A stretch of 64,000 nucleotides of DNA, from positions 4,208,501-4,272,500 of the forward strand of contig NZ_CP054916.1 of NCBI RefSeq assembly GCF_013364155.1, read 5' to 3'. Positions 27,803-35,636 of the stretch are shown here, in pieces. The notes under the pieces are model-generated. The model saw only the letters and a program-made list of their open reading frames with translations. It searched no databases and was not told the origin of the DNA. This DNA is from Streptomyces sp. NA02950. Its GTDB lineage: Bacteria; Actinomycetota; Actinomycetes; Streptomycetales; Streptomycetaceae. The translations under genes and the position numbers were made by a program. Numbering within the stretch: position 1 is the first letter of the stretch; each line of letters opens with the position of its first letter.

Positions 27803-27806
27803 GCGC

Positions 27807-28265
27807 TCAGCAGCACGTGAGGAACCGGTGCGGTCCCGCGCCCTTTTCGCCCAGCTGATCGTAGGGGTTCGCCAGCGCGCACTTGTCGATCGACAGACAG
27901 CCGCAGCCGATGCAGTCGGTCAGGTGGTCGCGGAGGTTCTCCAACTGCTCGATGCGCTCGGAGAGGTCCGCGCGCCAGCACTCCGAGATCCGGGCCCAGT
28001 CCTCCTTGCTGAGCACATGGTCCTCCGGGAAGAGCGCGAGCACCTCCCGGATCCGGGCCAGTGGAATGCCGACCCGCTGCGAGGAGCGGACGAAGGCGAC
28101 GCGGCGCAGGGTGTCACGGGTGTAGCGGCGCTGGTTGCCGCTGGTACGGCGGCTGTGGATCAGCCCTTCGCGCTCATAGAAGCGCAGCGCCGAGGCGGGC
28201 ACCCCGCTGCGCCGGGAGAGATCGCCGACCGTGAGCTCATGGGTCTTCCAGGTCAGTTGCGTCAT
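27807..28265 (-). CDS. soxR: SoxR, [2Fe-2S] redox-sensing MerR-family regulator
   Basis: A 152-residue MerR-family activator: helix-turn-helix GDLSRRSGVPASALRFYEREGL, a dimerisation helix, and the cluster-binding CIGCGCLSIDKC pattern (C-x2-C-x-C-x5-C) near residue 120. In Streptomyces SoxR responds to redox-active compounds and switches on reductases and efflux genes. It is divergent from an FMN reductase gene across a 22-bp dyad. The C-terminus ends LTCC, two extra cysteines after the cluster. Confidence 0.93.
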   Translation of the reverse strand: MTQLTWKTHELTVGDLSRRSGVPASALRFYEREGLIHSRRTSGNQRRYTRDTLRRVAFVRSSQRVGIPLARIREVLALFPEDHVLSKEDWARISECWRADLSERIEQLENLRDHLTDCIGCGCLSIDKCALANPYDQLGEKGAGPHRFLTCC

Positions 28266-28282
28266 GCTACCGAGGGTAGCTT

Positions 28283-28304
28283 GACTTCAACCAATGTTTA
28301 AGTC
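28283..28304. promoter_or_regulatory. SoxR operator dyad
   Basis: GACTTCAACCAATGTTTAAGTC is built of GACTT-n-AAC-n4-GTT-n-AAGTC, matching in 16 of 22 positions. It overlaps a -35-like TTGACT (28281-28286) reading toward the FMN reductase and sits between the divergent starts, where SoxR normally acts. Confidence 0.7.
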
Positions 28305-28317
28305 CGAGGCTCTTCCC

Positions 28318-28944
28318 ATGACCTCTCAGACCGCGGTTTCCACCGCTTCCACCAGCGCTGTCACCACTCCTCCGCTCCGGCTCGCCGTCGTGGTGGGCAG
28401 CACCCGCGAGGGCCGCTTCGGGCCGACGGTCGCGCGGTGGTTCACCGAGCGCGCCGCGCTCCGCGACGACATGGACGTCGAGGTGATCGACCTGGCCGAC
28501 ACCCCGCTGCCCGTTCAGCTCACCCACCGGCCCGGCTCGGAGGAGAGCAAGGCCCTGGAGGCCGTGAGCCCCCGGCTGGACGCGGCCGACGCCTACGCCG
28601 TGATCACCCCGGAGTACAACCACAGCTACCCGGCAGCCCTGAAGAACGCGATCGACTGGCACTACAGCCAGTGGCGGGCCAAGCCGGTCGGCTTTGTCTC
28701 CTACGGCGGGATCTCCGGCGGACTGCGCGCCGTCGAGCATCTGCGGCCGGTGTTCGCCGAGGTCCACGCGGTCACGGTGCGCGACTCGGTCAGCTTCCAC
28801 AACGCATGGGATCTGTTCGGTCCGGACGGCCGGCTGACGGCCCCGGAGGCCCCGGACGCCGCCGCCACCACCATGCTCGATCAGCTCGTCTGGTGGGGCC
28901 GGGCCCTGCGCTCCGCCCGCGAAGCCGACCCGTACGGGGGCTGA
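28318..28944 (+). CDS. NADPH-dependent FMN reductase
   Basis: A 208-residue flavodoxin-fold reductase: phosphate-binding loop VVGSTREGRFG at about 23-33, the catalytic-site TPEYNHSYPAALKNAID and SYGGISGG. It reduces FMN or quinone-like compounds with NADPH. An ATG at 28294 is in frame but lies inside the SoxR operator; the ATG at 28318, with GAGG upstream, is preferred. Location next to soxR suggests induction by redox-cycling compounds. Confidence 0.9.
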   Translation: MTSQTAVSTASTSAVTTPPLRLAVVVGSTREGRFGPTVARWFTERAALRDDMDVEVIDLADTPLPVQLTHRPGSEESKALEAVSPRLDAADAYAVITPEYNHSYPAALKNAIDWHYSQWRAKPVGFVSYGGISGGLRAVEHLRPVFAEVHAVTVRDSVSFHNAWDLFGPDGRLTAPEAPDAAATTMLDQLVWWGRALRSAREADPYGG

Positions 28945-28959
28945 CTCCGCGGTCTGCCC

Positions 28960-28992
28960 GGCCGGTGGCGCGCGTTGGACGCCCCACCGGCC
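28960..28992. terminator. Convergent terminator stem-loop
   Basis: GGCCGGTGG (28960-28968) pairs with CCACCGGCC (28984-28992), between the FMN reductase and the ABC permease stops. Confidence 0.65.
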
Positions 28993-28998
28993 GCGGCC

Positions 28999-29742
28999 TC
29001 AGACCGTACGGCGGCGGAAGAGCACCCCGGACAGGGCGATCGCCACCACCAGGATGGAGCCGCACCAGACCAGGGCCTGCCAGCCGCTGTCACCGACCGG
29101 CCGGTCCAGCAGCAGCGCCCGCAGGGTCTCGATCAGCGGGGTGACCGGCTGGTGTCCGGCGAAGCCGTGCAGCCAGCCGGGCATGGTGTCGATCGGCACG
29201 AACGCGCTGCTGGGATACGGCAGGAACATCATCAGGAAGGTGAATCCGCCCGCCGCCTCCGGCGACCTGGCGATCAGGCCGAAGCAGGCCGACAGCCAGG
29301 AGATCGCGAGGATGAACAGCAGCAGGACCCCCGCCACCGCCAGCCACTCCAGCGGGCCCGCGTCCGGCCGGAAGCCGATGAGGAAGGCGACCCCGAAGAC
29401 GATGGCGGTCGCGACGGCGTTGCGCAGCACGCTCGCTGCCACATGGCCCGCCACGATCGCGGTGCCCCCGATGTCCAGCGAGCGGAAGCGGTCGATGATG
29501 CCGCCCGTCATGTCGTGGGTGACGGTGACCGCGGTGTTGGCCGAGCCGAAGCCCGCGCACAGCAGCATCACCCCGGGGACGACGTAGGTGACGTACTCCG
29601 TACCGGTGTTGATGGCCCCGCCGAAGAAGTAGACGAAGACCAGCATCAGCATCACGGGCAGCAGCATCGCGGTGAGTACGGCGTCGAGATTGCGCCTGCT
29701 CAGCCGGACGGCCCGGCCGGTGAGAACGATCGCGTCAGACAC
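28999..29742 (-). CDS. ABC-2 type transporter permease (DrrB-like)
   Basis: A 247-residue ABC-2 permease with six helices and the conserved central stretch VVPGVMLLCAGFGSANTAV then MTGGIIDRFRSLDI, as in daunorubicin-resistance DrrB proteins. It partners with the upstream ATPase, whose stop overlaps its start by 8 bp. It probably exports a drug or a cell-surface lipid; the substrate is unknown. Confidence 0.9.
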   Translation of the reverse strand: MSDAIVLTGRAVRLSRRNLDAVLTAMLLPVMLMLVFVYFFGGAINTGTEYVTYVVPGVMLLCAGFGSANTAVTVTHDMTGGIIDRFRSLDIGGTAIVAGHVAASVLRNAVATAIVFGVAFLIGFRPDAGPLEWLAVAGVLLLFILAISWLSACFGLIARSPEAAGGFTFLMMFLPYPSSAFVPIDTMPGWLHGFAGHQPVTPLIETLRALLLDRPVGDSGWQALVWCGSILVVAIALSGVLFRRRTV

Positions 29743-30727
29743 GGGTGGACTCCTTGTCGGTGCGGGAGGCGGTGGCGGCGCTCGTGGTGGCGGTGGTGGT
29801 GTGCCCGGTCAGGGCCAGGAAGACGTCGTCGAGCGTCGCGCCGTGCACGGTGAAGCGGTCCACCGCCCGGCGCCCGGGGTCGATCTCGTCGAGCAGTCCG
29901 CGGATGTGCGCGGCACTGCCGTCGGTGGCGACGCCGAGGGTCAGCCGGTCGAAGTCGCTCCACACCAGCCGGGCGCCCAGGAGGCGCGCGGTCTCCTCGA
30001 ACGCGTCGGCACCGCCCAGCACCAGGTCCAGCCGCTGCCCGGCGACCCGGTCCTTGAGTGCGGCGGAGGTGCCCTCGGCCACCACCCGGCCGCCGTCCAC
30101 GACGGCGATCCGGTCGGCGAGCTGATCGGCCTCCTCCAGGTACTGGGTGGTGAGGAAGACCGTCACCCCGTCCCCCACCAGCCCCTTGACCACCTCCCAC
30201 ATGGCCTGGCGGCTGCGCGGGTCCAGCCCGGTCGTCGGCTCGTCCAGGAAGATCACCTCGGGGCGGCCGACCAGACCGGCGGCGAGGTCGAGGCGGCGGC
30301 GCATCCCGCCGGAGTAGGTGCCGGCAGTGCGGCGTCCGGCGTCGGCGAGGTCGAACCGCTCCAGCAGCTCCTGGGCGCGGCGGCGGGCCTCGGCCCGGCC
30401 GAGCCGGGTCAGCCGCCCCATCATGCGCAGGTTCTCCTCGCCGGTCTGGTTCTCGTCGACCGCCGCGTACTGGCCGGTGAGGCTGATGGCGCGGCGCACC
30501 CGGCGGCGTTCGGCGACCACGTCGAAGCCCGCGACCCGGGCGCGCCCGGCGTCGGGGGCACTGAGGGTGGCCAGAATGCGCACGGTGGTGGTCTTGCCCG
30601 CCCCGTTGGGGCCGAGCAGGGCGAAAACGCTACCGCGCGCGACGCTCAGATCGACGCCCCTGAGGACGTGCACCGCTCCGTAGGACTTCTCGAGGCCCCG
30701 CGCCTCGATGGCCGGTTCGCTGGTCAT
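29735..30727 (-). CDS. ABC transporter ATPase (DrrA-like)
   Basis: A 330-residue ATPase of the drug-resistance DrrA group: Walker A GPNGAGKTTT, signature YSGGMRRRLDLA, Walker B VIFLDEPTTGLD, switch HTT-like FLTTQYLEEAD, and the C-terminal regulatory extension (about 230-330) found in DrrA. The start MTSEPAIEARG was chosen as the family N-terminus; the frame is open further upstream only into the divergent TetR gene. It is first gene of the DrrAB-like pair. Confidence 0.92.
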   Translation of the reverse strand: MTSEPAIEARGLEKSYGAVHVLRGVDLSVARGSVFALLGPNGAGKTTTVRILATLSAPDAGRARVAGFDVVAERRRVRRAISLTGQYAAVDENQTGEENLRMMGRLTRLGRAEARRRAQELLERFDLADAGRRTAGTYSGGMRRRLDLAAGLVGRPEVIFLDEPTTGLDPRSRQAMWEVVKGLVGDGVTVFLTTQYLEEADQLADRIAVVDGGRVVAEGTSAALKDRVAGQRLDLVLGGADAFEETARLLGARLVWSDFDRLTLGVATDGSAAHIRGLLDEIDPGRRAVDRFTVHGATLDDVFLALTGHTTTATTSAATASRTDKESTRV

Positions 30728-30758
30728 GAATCCCCCGCTCCCTCTTCTGCGTATGCCA

Positions 30759-30781
30759 TATACACTACTGCGTAGGGTATA
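30759..30781. promoter_or_regulatory. TetR operator dyad between the exporter and its regulator
   Basis: TATACACTA at 30759-30767 and TAGGGTATA at 30773-30781 are inverted copies with one mismatch around a 5-bp centre. They lie in the 121-bp gap between the DrrA-like and TetR genes, where the repressor would control both. Confidence 0.65.
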
Positions 30782-30848
30782 CACAGTCCTTAGGATGGCA
30801 GTCAACCCGGCGGATACAGCGGATGAGACAGAGGGAGGCCCCAAGGCC

Positions 30849-31607
30849 ATGGCCACGGAGCGGAACGGCGGCGGCACCGGCCTGCCGACCAGCATCGAGG
30901 CCGCCTGGGGGCTGCGCGAGCGCCCCGCCAAGGGGCCACGCCCCGGGCTGACCCTGACCCGGATCGTCGACGCCGCCGTGAAGCTGGCCGCGTCGGACGG
31001 GCTCGGCGCGGTCTCCATGAGCCGGGTCGCGGCCGACCTCGGCGTCTCCACCATGTCGCTGTACCGCTATGTCTCGGCCAAGGACGAACTGCTGCTGCTG
31101 ATGGAGGACGCGGCCTACGGCTCCCCGCCGCCCGGCCCCGGCCCGGACGAACACTGGCGGACCGGACTCACCGGCTGGGCCTGGGCGCTGCGCGCCGCGC
31201 TCATCCGCAACCCCTGGGCGGTGCGGATCCCGATCAGCACCCCGCCCTGCACCCCCAACTCGGTGGCCTGGATGGAGCACGGGCTCGCCTGCCTGCGCGG
31301 CACCGGCCTCGGCGAGGGCGAGAAGATCTCCATCCTGATGCTGGTCAGCGGCTTCGTCCGCAATGAGGTGCGGCTCGCCGTCGATCTCCAGGACGCCGCC
31401 GAGCGCTCCGGGAACAGCCCCGAGCAGTCGATGATGGCCTGGGCCCGGCTACTGGAGAAGCTGACCGACGCCGAGCGCTACCCCGCGGTGACGGCGGCGC
31501 TGCGAGCGGGCGAGCTGTACACCCCGGGCGGCCCGGACGACGAGTTCGTCTTCGGCCTGGACCGGATCCTCGACGGGGTGGAGGCCCTGGTCACCACCCG
31601 GAACTGA
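30849..31607 (+). CDS. TetR-family repressor of the DrrAB-like exporter
   Basis: A 252-residue TetR protein. The N-terminal helix-turn-helix (LTRIVDAAVKLAASDGLGAV; SRVAADLGVSTMSLYRYVSAKDEL) is followed by the TetR_C_1-type ligand domain typical of regulators of drug pumps. The start MATERNGG has AGGGAGG 10 nt upstream; an in-frame ATG at 30795 has no usable ribosome-binding site. It is divergent from the exporter genes with a clear dyad between. Confidence 0.9.
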   Translation: MATERNGGGTGLPTSIEAAWGLRERPAKGPRPGLTLTRIVDAAVKLAASDGLGAVSMSRVAADLGVSTMSLYRYVSAKDELLLLMEDAAYGSPPPGPGPDEHWRTGLTGWAWALRAALIRNPWAVRIPISTPPCTPNSVAWMEHGLACLRGTGLGEGEKISILMLVSGFVRNEVRLAVDLQDAAERSGNSPEQSMMAWARLLEKLTDAERYPAVTAALRAGELYTPGGPDDEFVFGLDRILDGVEALVTTRN

Positions 31608-31735
31608 GCCCCACCCGGAAGTGAGCCCCGCCCGGTCGGCTGCCCCCCGGGCGGCCGGCCGACTGGCCAGATCCTTGCACATCCTGTCCATCCGGTCACT
31701 CGTTGCCGCCGGGCCGGTTCCCCACGATGGACCGC

Positions 31736-32500
31736 ATGAACGTGCTGTGGATATTCGCCCATCCCGAACCGCGCTCCCTGAGCGGCGCCCTCCGCGACGA
31801 GGGGCTGCGCACCCTGCGGGAACTCGGCCATGACACCCGGCAGTCCGATCTCTACGCGATGCGCTGGAACCCCGTCGTCGACGGCGGCGACTTCCGCCAT
31901 GACGACGAGGAACGCCTCGTCGTCGGCGCCGCATCCCAACGCGCCTACGCCGCAGGCGCGTTGAGCGAGGACATCCGCGCCGAACAGGAGAAGCTGGAGT
32001 GGGCCGACGCGCTGATCCTCCAGTTCCCGCTGTGGTGGTACGGCATGCCCGCGATCCTCAAGGGCTGGTTCGACCGCGTCTTCGTCAAGGGCTTCGCCTA
32101 CGGGGTGACCGGCCCCGACGGCCGCACCCTGCGCTACGGCGACGGGGCGCTGTCCGGCAAGCGGGCCATGGTGGTTCTGACGGCCGGAGCGCCCGAGGAC
32201 TCCATGGGCCCGCGCGGCATCAACGGCGACCTCGGCCACCTGCTCTTCCCGCTCCAGCACGGCACCCTCTGGTACAGCGGGATGTCCGTCCTGCCGCCCC
32301 ATGTCGTCTACGGCGCGGACCGGCTGTCGCCGGACGCCTACCGGGACCGCGCCGCCGGGCTGCGGGAGCGGCTGCGCACCCTGGCCACCGCCGAGCCCCT
32401 CCCCTTCCGCCGCCAGAACGGCGGGGACTACGACGAGCGGCTGGTGCTGCGGCCCGACCTGCTACCGGGCCGTTCCGGTCTCGCCGTCCACTACTCCTGA
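31736..32500 (+). CDS. NAD(P)H-quinone reductase, flavodoxin fold (MdaB/KefF-like)
   Basis: A 254-residue protein: MNVLWIFAHPEPRSLSGALR start, then the active-site QFPLWWYGMPAILKGWFDRVF and GKRAMVVLTAGAPEDSM that define the NQO1/MdaB family. It carries FAD or FMN and makes two-electron reductions of quinones. In-frame ATG codons upstream (31703 and 31727) are possible, but the family N-terminus favours 31736. Monocistronic. Confidence 0.88.
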   Translation: MNVLWIFAHPEPRSLSGALRDEGLRTLRELGHDTRQSDLYAMRWNPVVDGGDFRHDDEERLVVGAASQRAYAAGALSEDIRAEQEKLEWADALILQFPLWWYGMPAILKGWFDRVFVKGFAYGVTGPDGRTLRYGDGALSGKRAMVVLTAGAPEDSMGPRGINGDLGHLLFPLQHGTLWYSGMSVLPPHVVYGADRLSPDAYRDRAAGLRERLRTLATAEPLPFRRQNGGDYDERLVLRPDLLPGRSGLAVHYS

Positions 32501-32608
32501 GGGAGCCGAGGGCCGGAGAGCAATCGGATCGCTCTTCCTCGCATCCCTACGCTAATGTCCCGACATTGATCGGAAATGATCAGAAGGTCATCACAAGGGG
32601 TGGGGTAA

Positions 32609-33499
32609 ATGGGCCACGTCGTACACACCGGACAGCGCAGACGGACCAACGCGGCCGGGGCGGTACTCACCGCCGCGCTGCTGTGCGCCGGGGCGGTGGG
32701 CTGCGGCACCGAGAAGTCCGACGGCAACGCGGCGGACGGGGCGGCCGAGGGGCGGGGGATGACACCCGCGGCGGCCGTGAAGGCGGCGGCCAGGAACACC
32801 GAGAAGCTGACCTCGCTGCGCTACCGGATGACCGGCCGCACCCCGGAGGAGGGCCGGGTCGAGGGCGAGGGAGCGATGTCCTTCGAGTCCAAGACGATGC
32901 GGATGAAGGTCCGCGCCCTGGACCAGGGCGCGGACGCGTCGTTCGAGATCCGGGTCGTCGGCAAGGTGATGTACATGGGCGCGGACAAGGCGTCCGCGGC
33001 CGAGATGGACGGCAAGCGCTGGCTCAAGCTGGACCTCTCCGCCCTGGGCAAGGGGGGCTCCGGTGACACGTCCACGGACGCGCTCGCCGGCCAGGCGGAC
33101 AAGAACCCGGCCGCCGAGTCCACCTTCCTCTCCGACGCCGACGAGGTGCGGCGCGTCGGCAAGGAGACCATCGACGGCGTCAGCACCACCCACTACCGGG
33201 GAACGGTCACCCTCGACCAGATGCGCGCAAGCCTGAAGGGCGAGGACGCGGAGACCCGCGAGCGCCGGACGAAGAACCTCAAGCAGTTCGAGGACATGGG
33301 GGTCGACCGGCTCTCCATGGACATGTGGGTCGACGGGAACCACCACACCAAGCGGTTCCGTATGCGCGGCAAGGGCGACAAGGGCCCGCTGGACACCACG
33401 ATCACCTTCCTGGACATCAACAAGCCGGTCACCGTGCAGGCCCCGCCCGCGAGCGAGACCCACGACCTGGCCGAACCGGCCCAGGGAGCCGAGGGCTGA
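32609..33499 (+). CDS. LppX/LprG-like lipoprotein
   Basis: A 296-residue lipoprotein with lipobox GAVGC (Cys32) after a hydrophobic signal segment, then a beta-rich mature domain with the LolA/LppX-like layout (SLRYRMTGRTPEEGRVEGEGAMSF and a late MSMDMWVDGNHH-type strand). Relatives shuttle lipids or lipoglycans in the actinobacterial envelope. It resembles the lipoprotein at 47692-48603 only in overall plan. It converges with a GNAT gene. Confidence 0.8.
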   Translation: MGHVVHTGQRRRTNAAGAVLTAALLCAGAVGCGTEKSDGNAADGAAEGRGMTPAAAVKAAARNTEKLTSLRYRMTGRTPEEGRVEGEGAMSFESKTMRMKVRALDQGADASFEIRVVGKVMYMGADKASAAEMDGKRWLKLDLSALGKGGSGDTSTDALAGQADKNPAAESTFLSDADEVRRVGKETIDGVSTTHYRGTVTLDQMRASLKGEDAETRERRTKNLKQFEDMGVDRLSMDMWVDGNHHTKRFRMRGKGDKGPLDTTITFLDINKPVTVQAPPASETHDLAEPAQGAEG

Positions 33500-33509
33500 G
33501 CGGCCGGGA

Positions 33510-33530
33510 GCGGGCCTTCACCGGGCCCGC
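33510..33530. terminator. Convergent terminator stem-loop
   Basis: GCGGGCC (33510-33516) pairs with GGCCCGC (33524-33530), in the 36-bp gap between two convergent stops. Confidence 0.5.
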
Positions 33531-33535
33531 CCGGC

Positions 33536-34075
33536 TCACCTCCGCTCGATGAGCTCCAGCCGCCAGTCGTTGCACTGGATCGGGTTCCCCGCCGGATAGT
33601 CCAAGTCGCACACACCGAGCAGGGTGAACCCCGCCTTCCGGCACACCCCGTTGGACGCCGGATGGTCAACCGACGGAAACGCGTGCAGCCACCGGTGGGC
33701 TCCCTCCGCCGCCGCGGCCCCGGCAACCCGCCGGGCCGCCGCGGCGGCGACGCCCCGGCCCTGGAACTCCGGCAGCACGCCCCAGCCGGTCTCGTACACC
33801 GTGCCGCCCCGCCACTCCTTCTCCCAGAACCCGATGGACCCGGCCACCTTCTCCTCCGGCAGCAGCACCACCCGGTACATCCGCCCCCGGCCGGACTCCG
33901 CCAGGCCCGCGTAACGGCGGTGGCGGTCGAGCAGCTTCTCCTCGCTCTCCGGCCCGCCCAAGTGCCGCGTCATCTCGGGGCTGTTGTTACGGCGCAGCAG
34001 CTCCAGGAAGGACGGATCGTCCTCCCACGGCTCGAGCCGCACCGCTGACCGCGCACCGTCCGTCACATCCGGCAT
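33536..34075 (-). CDS. GNAT-family N-acetyltransferase
   Basis: A 179-residue RimJ/RimL-like GNAT protein: GSIGFWEKEWRGGTVYETGWGV, then the acetyl-CoA loop LPEFQGRGVAAAAAR and HPASNGVCRKAGF. The start MPDVTDGA was chosen; an upstream in-frame ATG would add a GER repeat made by a tandem DNA repeat and is unlikely. The acceptor is unknown. It lies downstream of the aldo/keto reductase gene on the same strand. Confidence 0.88.
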   Translation of the reverse strand: MPDVTDGARSAVRLEPWEDDPSFLELLRRNNSPEMTRHLGGPESEEKLLDRHRRYAGLAESGRGRMYRVVLLPEEKVAGSIGFWEKEWRGGTVYETGWGVLPEFQGRGVAAAAARRVAGAAAAEGAHRWLHAFPSVDHPASNGVCRKAGFTLLGVCDLDYPAGNPIQCNDWRLELIERR

Positions 34076-34087
34076 CCGCCCGCCTCC

Positions 34088-34127
34088 CGTTCCCCCTCGT
34101 TCCCCTCGTTCCCCTCGTTCCCCCCTC
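34088..34127. repeat. Short tandem repeat upstream of the GNAT gene
   Basis: Four copies of a 9-10 bp unit (cgttcccct with small length changes), lying between the aldo/keto reductase stop and the GNAT start. On the minus strand it is GGGGAACG-rich and covers the ribosome-binding region of the GNAT gene. Confidence 0.75.
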
Positions 34128-34161
34128 TCGTTCATTCGACCACGGGGGTCCGACAGCGCCC

Positions 34162-35055
34162 TCAGTGCCGACCGAGGAGCTCCATGTCGTCCGCGTCGAG
34201 GACCACCCGCGCCGCCGCCATGTTCTGCTCGAGATGGGCGAGCGACGCGGTGCCCGGGATCTGTACGACCGAGGGGGACCGGGTCAGCCCCCAGGCCAGC
34301 GCGATCTGGTGCTCGGTCGCGCCGTGCCGCTCCGCGACCGCCCGCAACCCCTCACCGTCCAGGGCGGTATGGCCCCCGCCGAGCGCGAAGAACGGCATAT
34401 AGGCGATCCCGGCGTCCGCGCACAGGTCGACCAGCGCGGCGTCCTCCTGGCCGAGCACCCCGAAGCGGTTCTGCACCGCCGCCACGGGTGCGACGGCGCG
34501 CGCCTCGGCCAGCTGCTCAGTGCTGACATTGCTCAGCCCGAGATGCCGGACCAGCCCCTCCTCCCGCAGCGCGGCCAGCGCCTCGAACCGCTCGCCGATG
34601 GACACCCCGCCCACCGCCCCGAGCCTGCCCACCCGCAGATACACCAGGTCCAGGGCGTCGAGACCGAGTTGGCGCAGATTCTCCTCCACCAGCCCCCGCA
34701 GCTGCCCTGGCGTGGCCTCCGCGTACATCTCCCCGTCCGCGTCCCGCAGCGGGCCGACCTTGGTGGCGATGGTGACGCCCGCCGGATACGGATGCAGTGC
34801 CTCGCGCAGGATGTCGTTGGCCCGGGCGCGGGGCGAGAAGTAGAACGCGGCGGTGTCGATCAACCGCACACCCAGCTCCACGGCCCGTCGCGCCACCGCG
34901 ACCGCCGTGGCCCGCTCGACCACCCGCGTCCAGCGCCCGGGCAGCTGCATCGCGCCGAATCCCAGCCGGGGCACGGTGATGTCCCCGCCCAGGGCGAAGG
35001 ATCCAGCGGATACGGATACAGGTACGGACGAGAAAGGTGTTGAAGATGAGGTCAT
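34162..35055 (-). CDS. Aldo/keto reductase
   Basis: A 297-residue NADPH-dependent oxidoreductase of the AKR fold: LGFGAMQLPG strand, catalytic Asp/Tyr in LIDTAAFYFSPRARAND, Lys in IATKVGPL, and VDLVYLR-like LDALDLVYLRVGR. The C-terminal ALAWGLTRSPSVVQIPGTASLAHLEQN is typical. The substrate is unknown. It is divergent from the XRE regulator, with a perfect inverted repeat between. Confidence 0.9.
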   Translation of the reverse strand: MTSSSTPFSSVPVSVSAGSFALGGDITVPRLGFGAMQLPGRWTRVVERATAVAVARRAVELGVRLIDTAAFYFSPRARANDILREALHPYPAGVTIATKVGPLRDADGEMYAEATPGQLRGLVEENLRQLGLDALDLVYLRVGRLGAVGGVSIGERFEALAALREEGLVRHLGLSNVSTEQLAEARAVAPVAAVQNRFGVLGQEDAALVDLCADAGIAYMPFFALGGGHTALDGEGLRAVAERHGATEHQIALAWGLTRSPSVVQIPGTASLAHLEQNMAAARVVLDADDMELLGRH

Positions 35056-35160
35056 GGGGCAGCATGCGCAGCCTTTTGCCCACATCACAAGATCGCTGAG
35101 CCGTCTCGCCGGAGGCGAGGCAGGGGGCGCCGTTCACCCCACTGCCGCGTGGCACACCCC

Positions 35161-35188
35161 ACTATTGCAAGCATTTGCTTGCAATAGT
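35161..35188. promoter_or_regulatory. Perfect 12-bp inverted repeat, likely operator
   Basis: ACTATTGCAAGC and GCTTGCAATAGT are exact inverted copies around ATTT. The site is A/T-rich compared with its surroundings, 26 bp before the XRE regulator start and 105 bp before the aldo/keto reductase start, so it can control both. Confidence 0.75.
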
Positions 35189-35214
35189 TAGCGATTATGG
35201 GGCACGATCGAGGC

Positions 35215-35619
35215 ATGGCATCACTGAACGTCGGCAATCTCGGGGAGTTCCTGCGGGAGCAGCGCCGCAGCGCACAGCTCTCGCTGCGGCAGCTCGCCGA
35301 CGCCGCCGGGGTGTCCAATCCGTATCTGAGCCAGATCGAGCGCGGGCTGCGCAAGCCGAGCGCCGAGATTCTCCAACAGCTGGCGAAGGCGCTGCGGATA
35401 TCCGCCGAGACCCTGTACGTACAGGCGGGGATCCTCGACGAGCGCGATCGGGAGGAGACGGAGGTGCGCAGTGTGATACTCGCCGACCCCTCCATCAACG
35501 AGCGGCAGAAGGCGGTGCTGCTCCAGATCTACGAGTCCTTCCGCAAGGAGAACGGACACCCGACCGCCTCGGACGGCACCCCCGCCGCAGACGCCGACGT
35601 CGCCCCACCCTCGACCTGA
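35215..35619 (+). CDS. XRE-family helix-turn-helix regulator
   Basis: A 134-residue regulator: an N-terminal helix-turn-helix (about 8-62: LGEFLREQRRSAQLSLRQLA; GVSNPYLSQIERGLRKPSAE) followed by a helical segment and an acidic Pro/Ala tail. The start MASLNVGNLGEFL is preferred over an upstream ATG. The perfect 28-bp dyad just upstream is the likely binding site. It is followed after 17 bp by the HBHA-like gene, which it may regulate. Ligand unknown. Confidence 0.88.
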   Translation: MASLNVGNLGEFLREQRRSAQLSLRQLADAAGVSNPYLSQIERGLRKPSAEILQQLAKALRISAETLYVQAGILDERDREETEVRSVILADPSINERQKAVLLQIYESFRKENGHPTASDGTPAADADVAPPST

Positions 35620-35636
35620 TCCGGGAGGACCATCAG

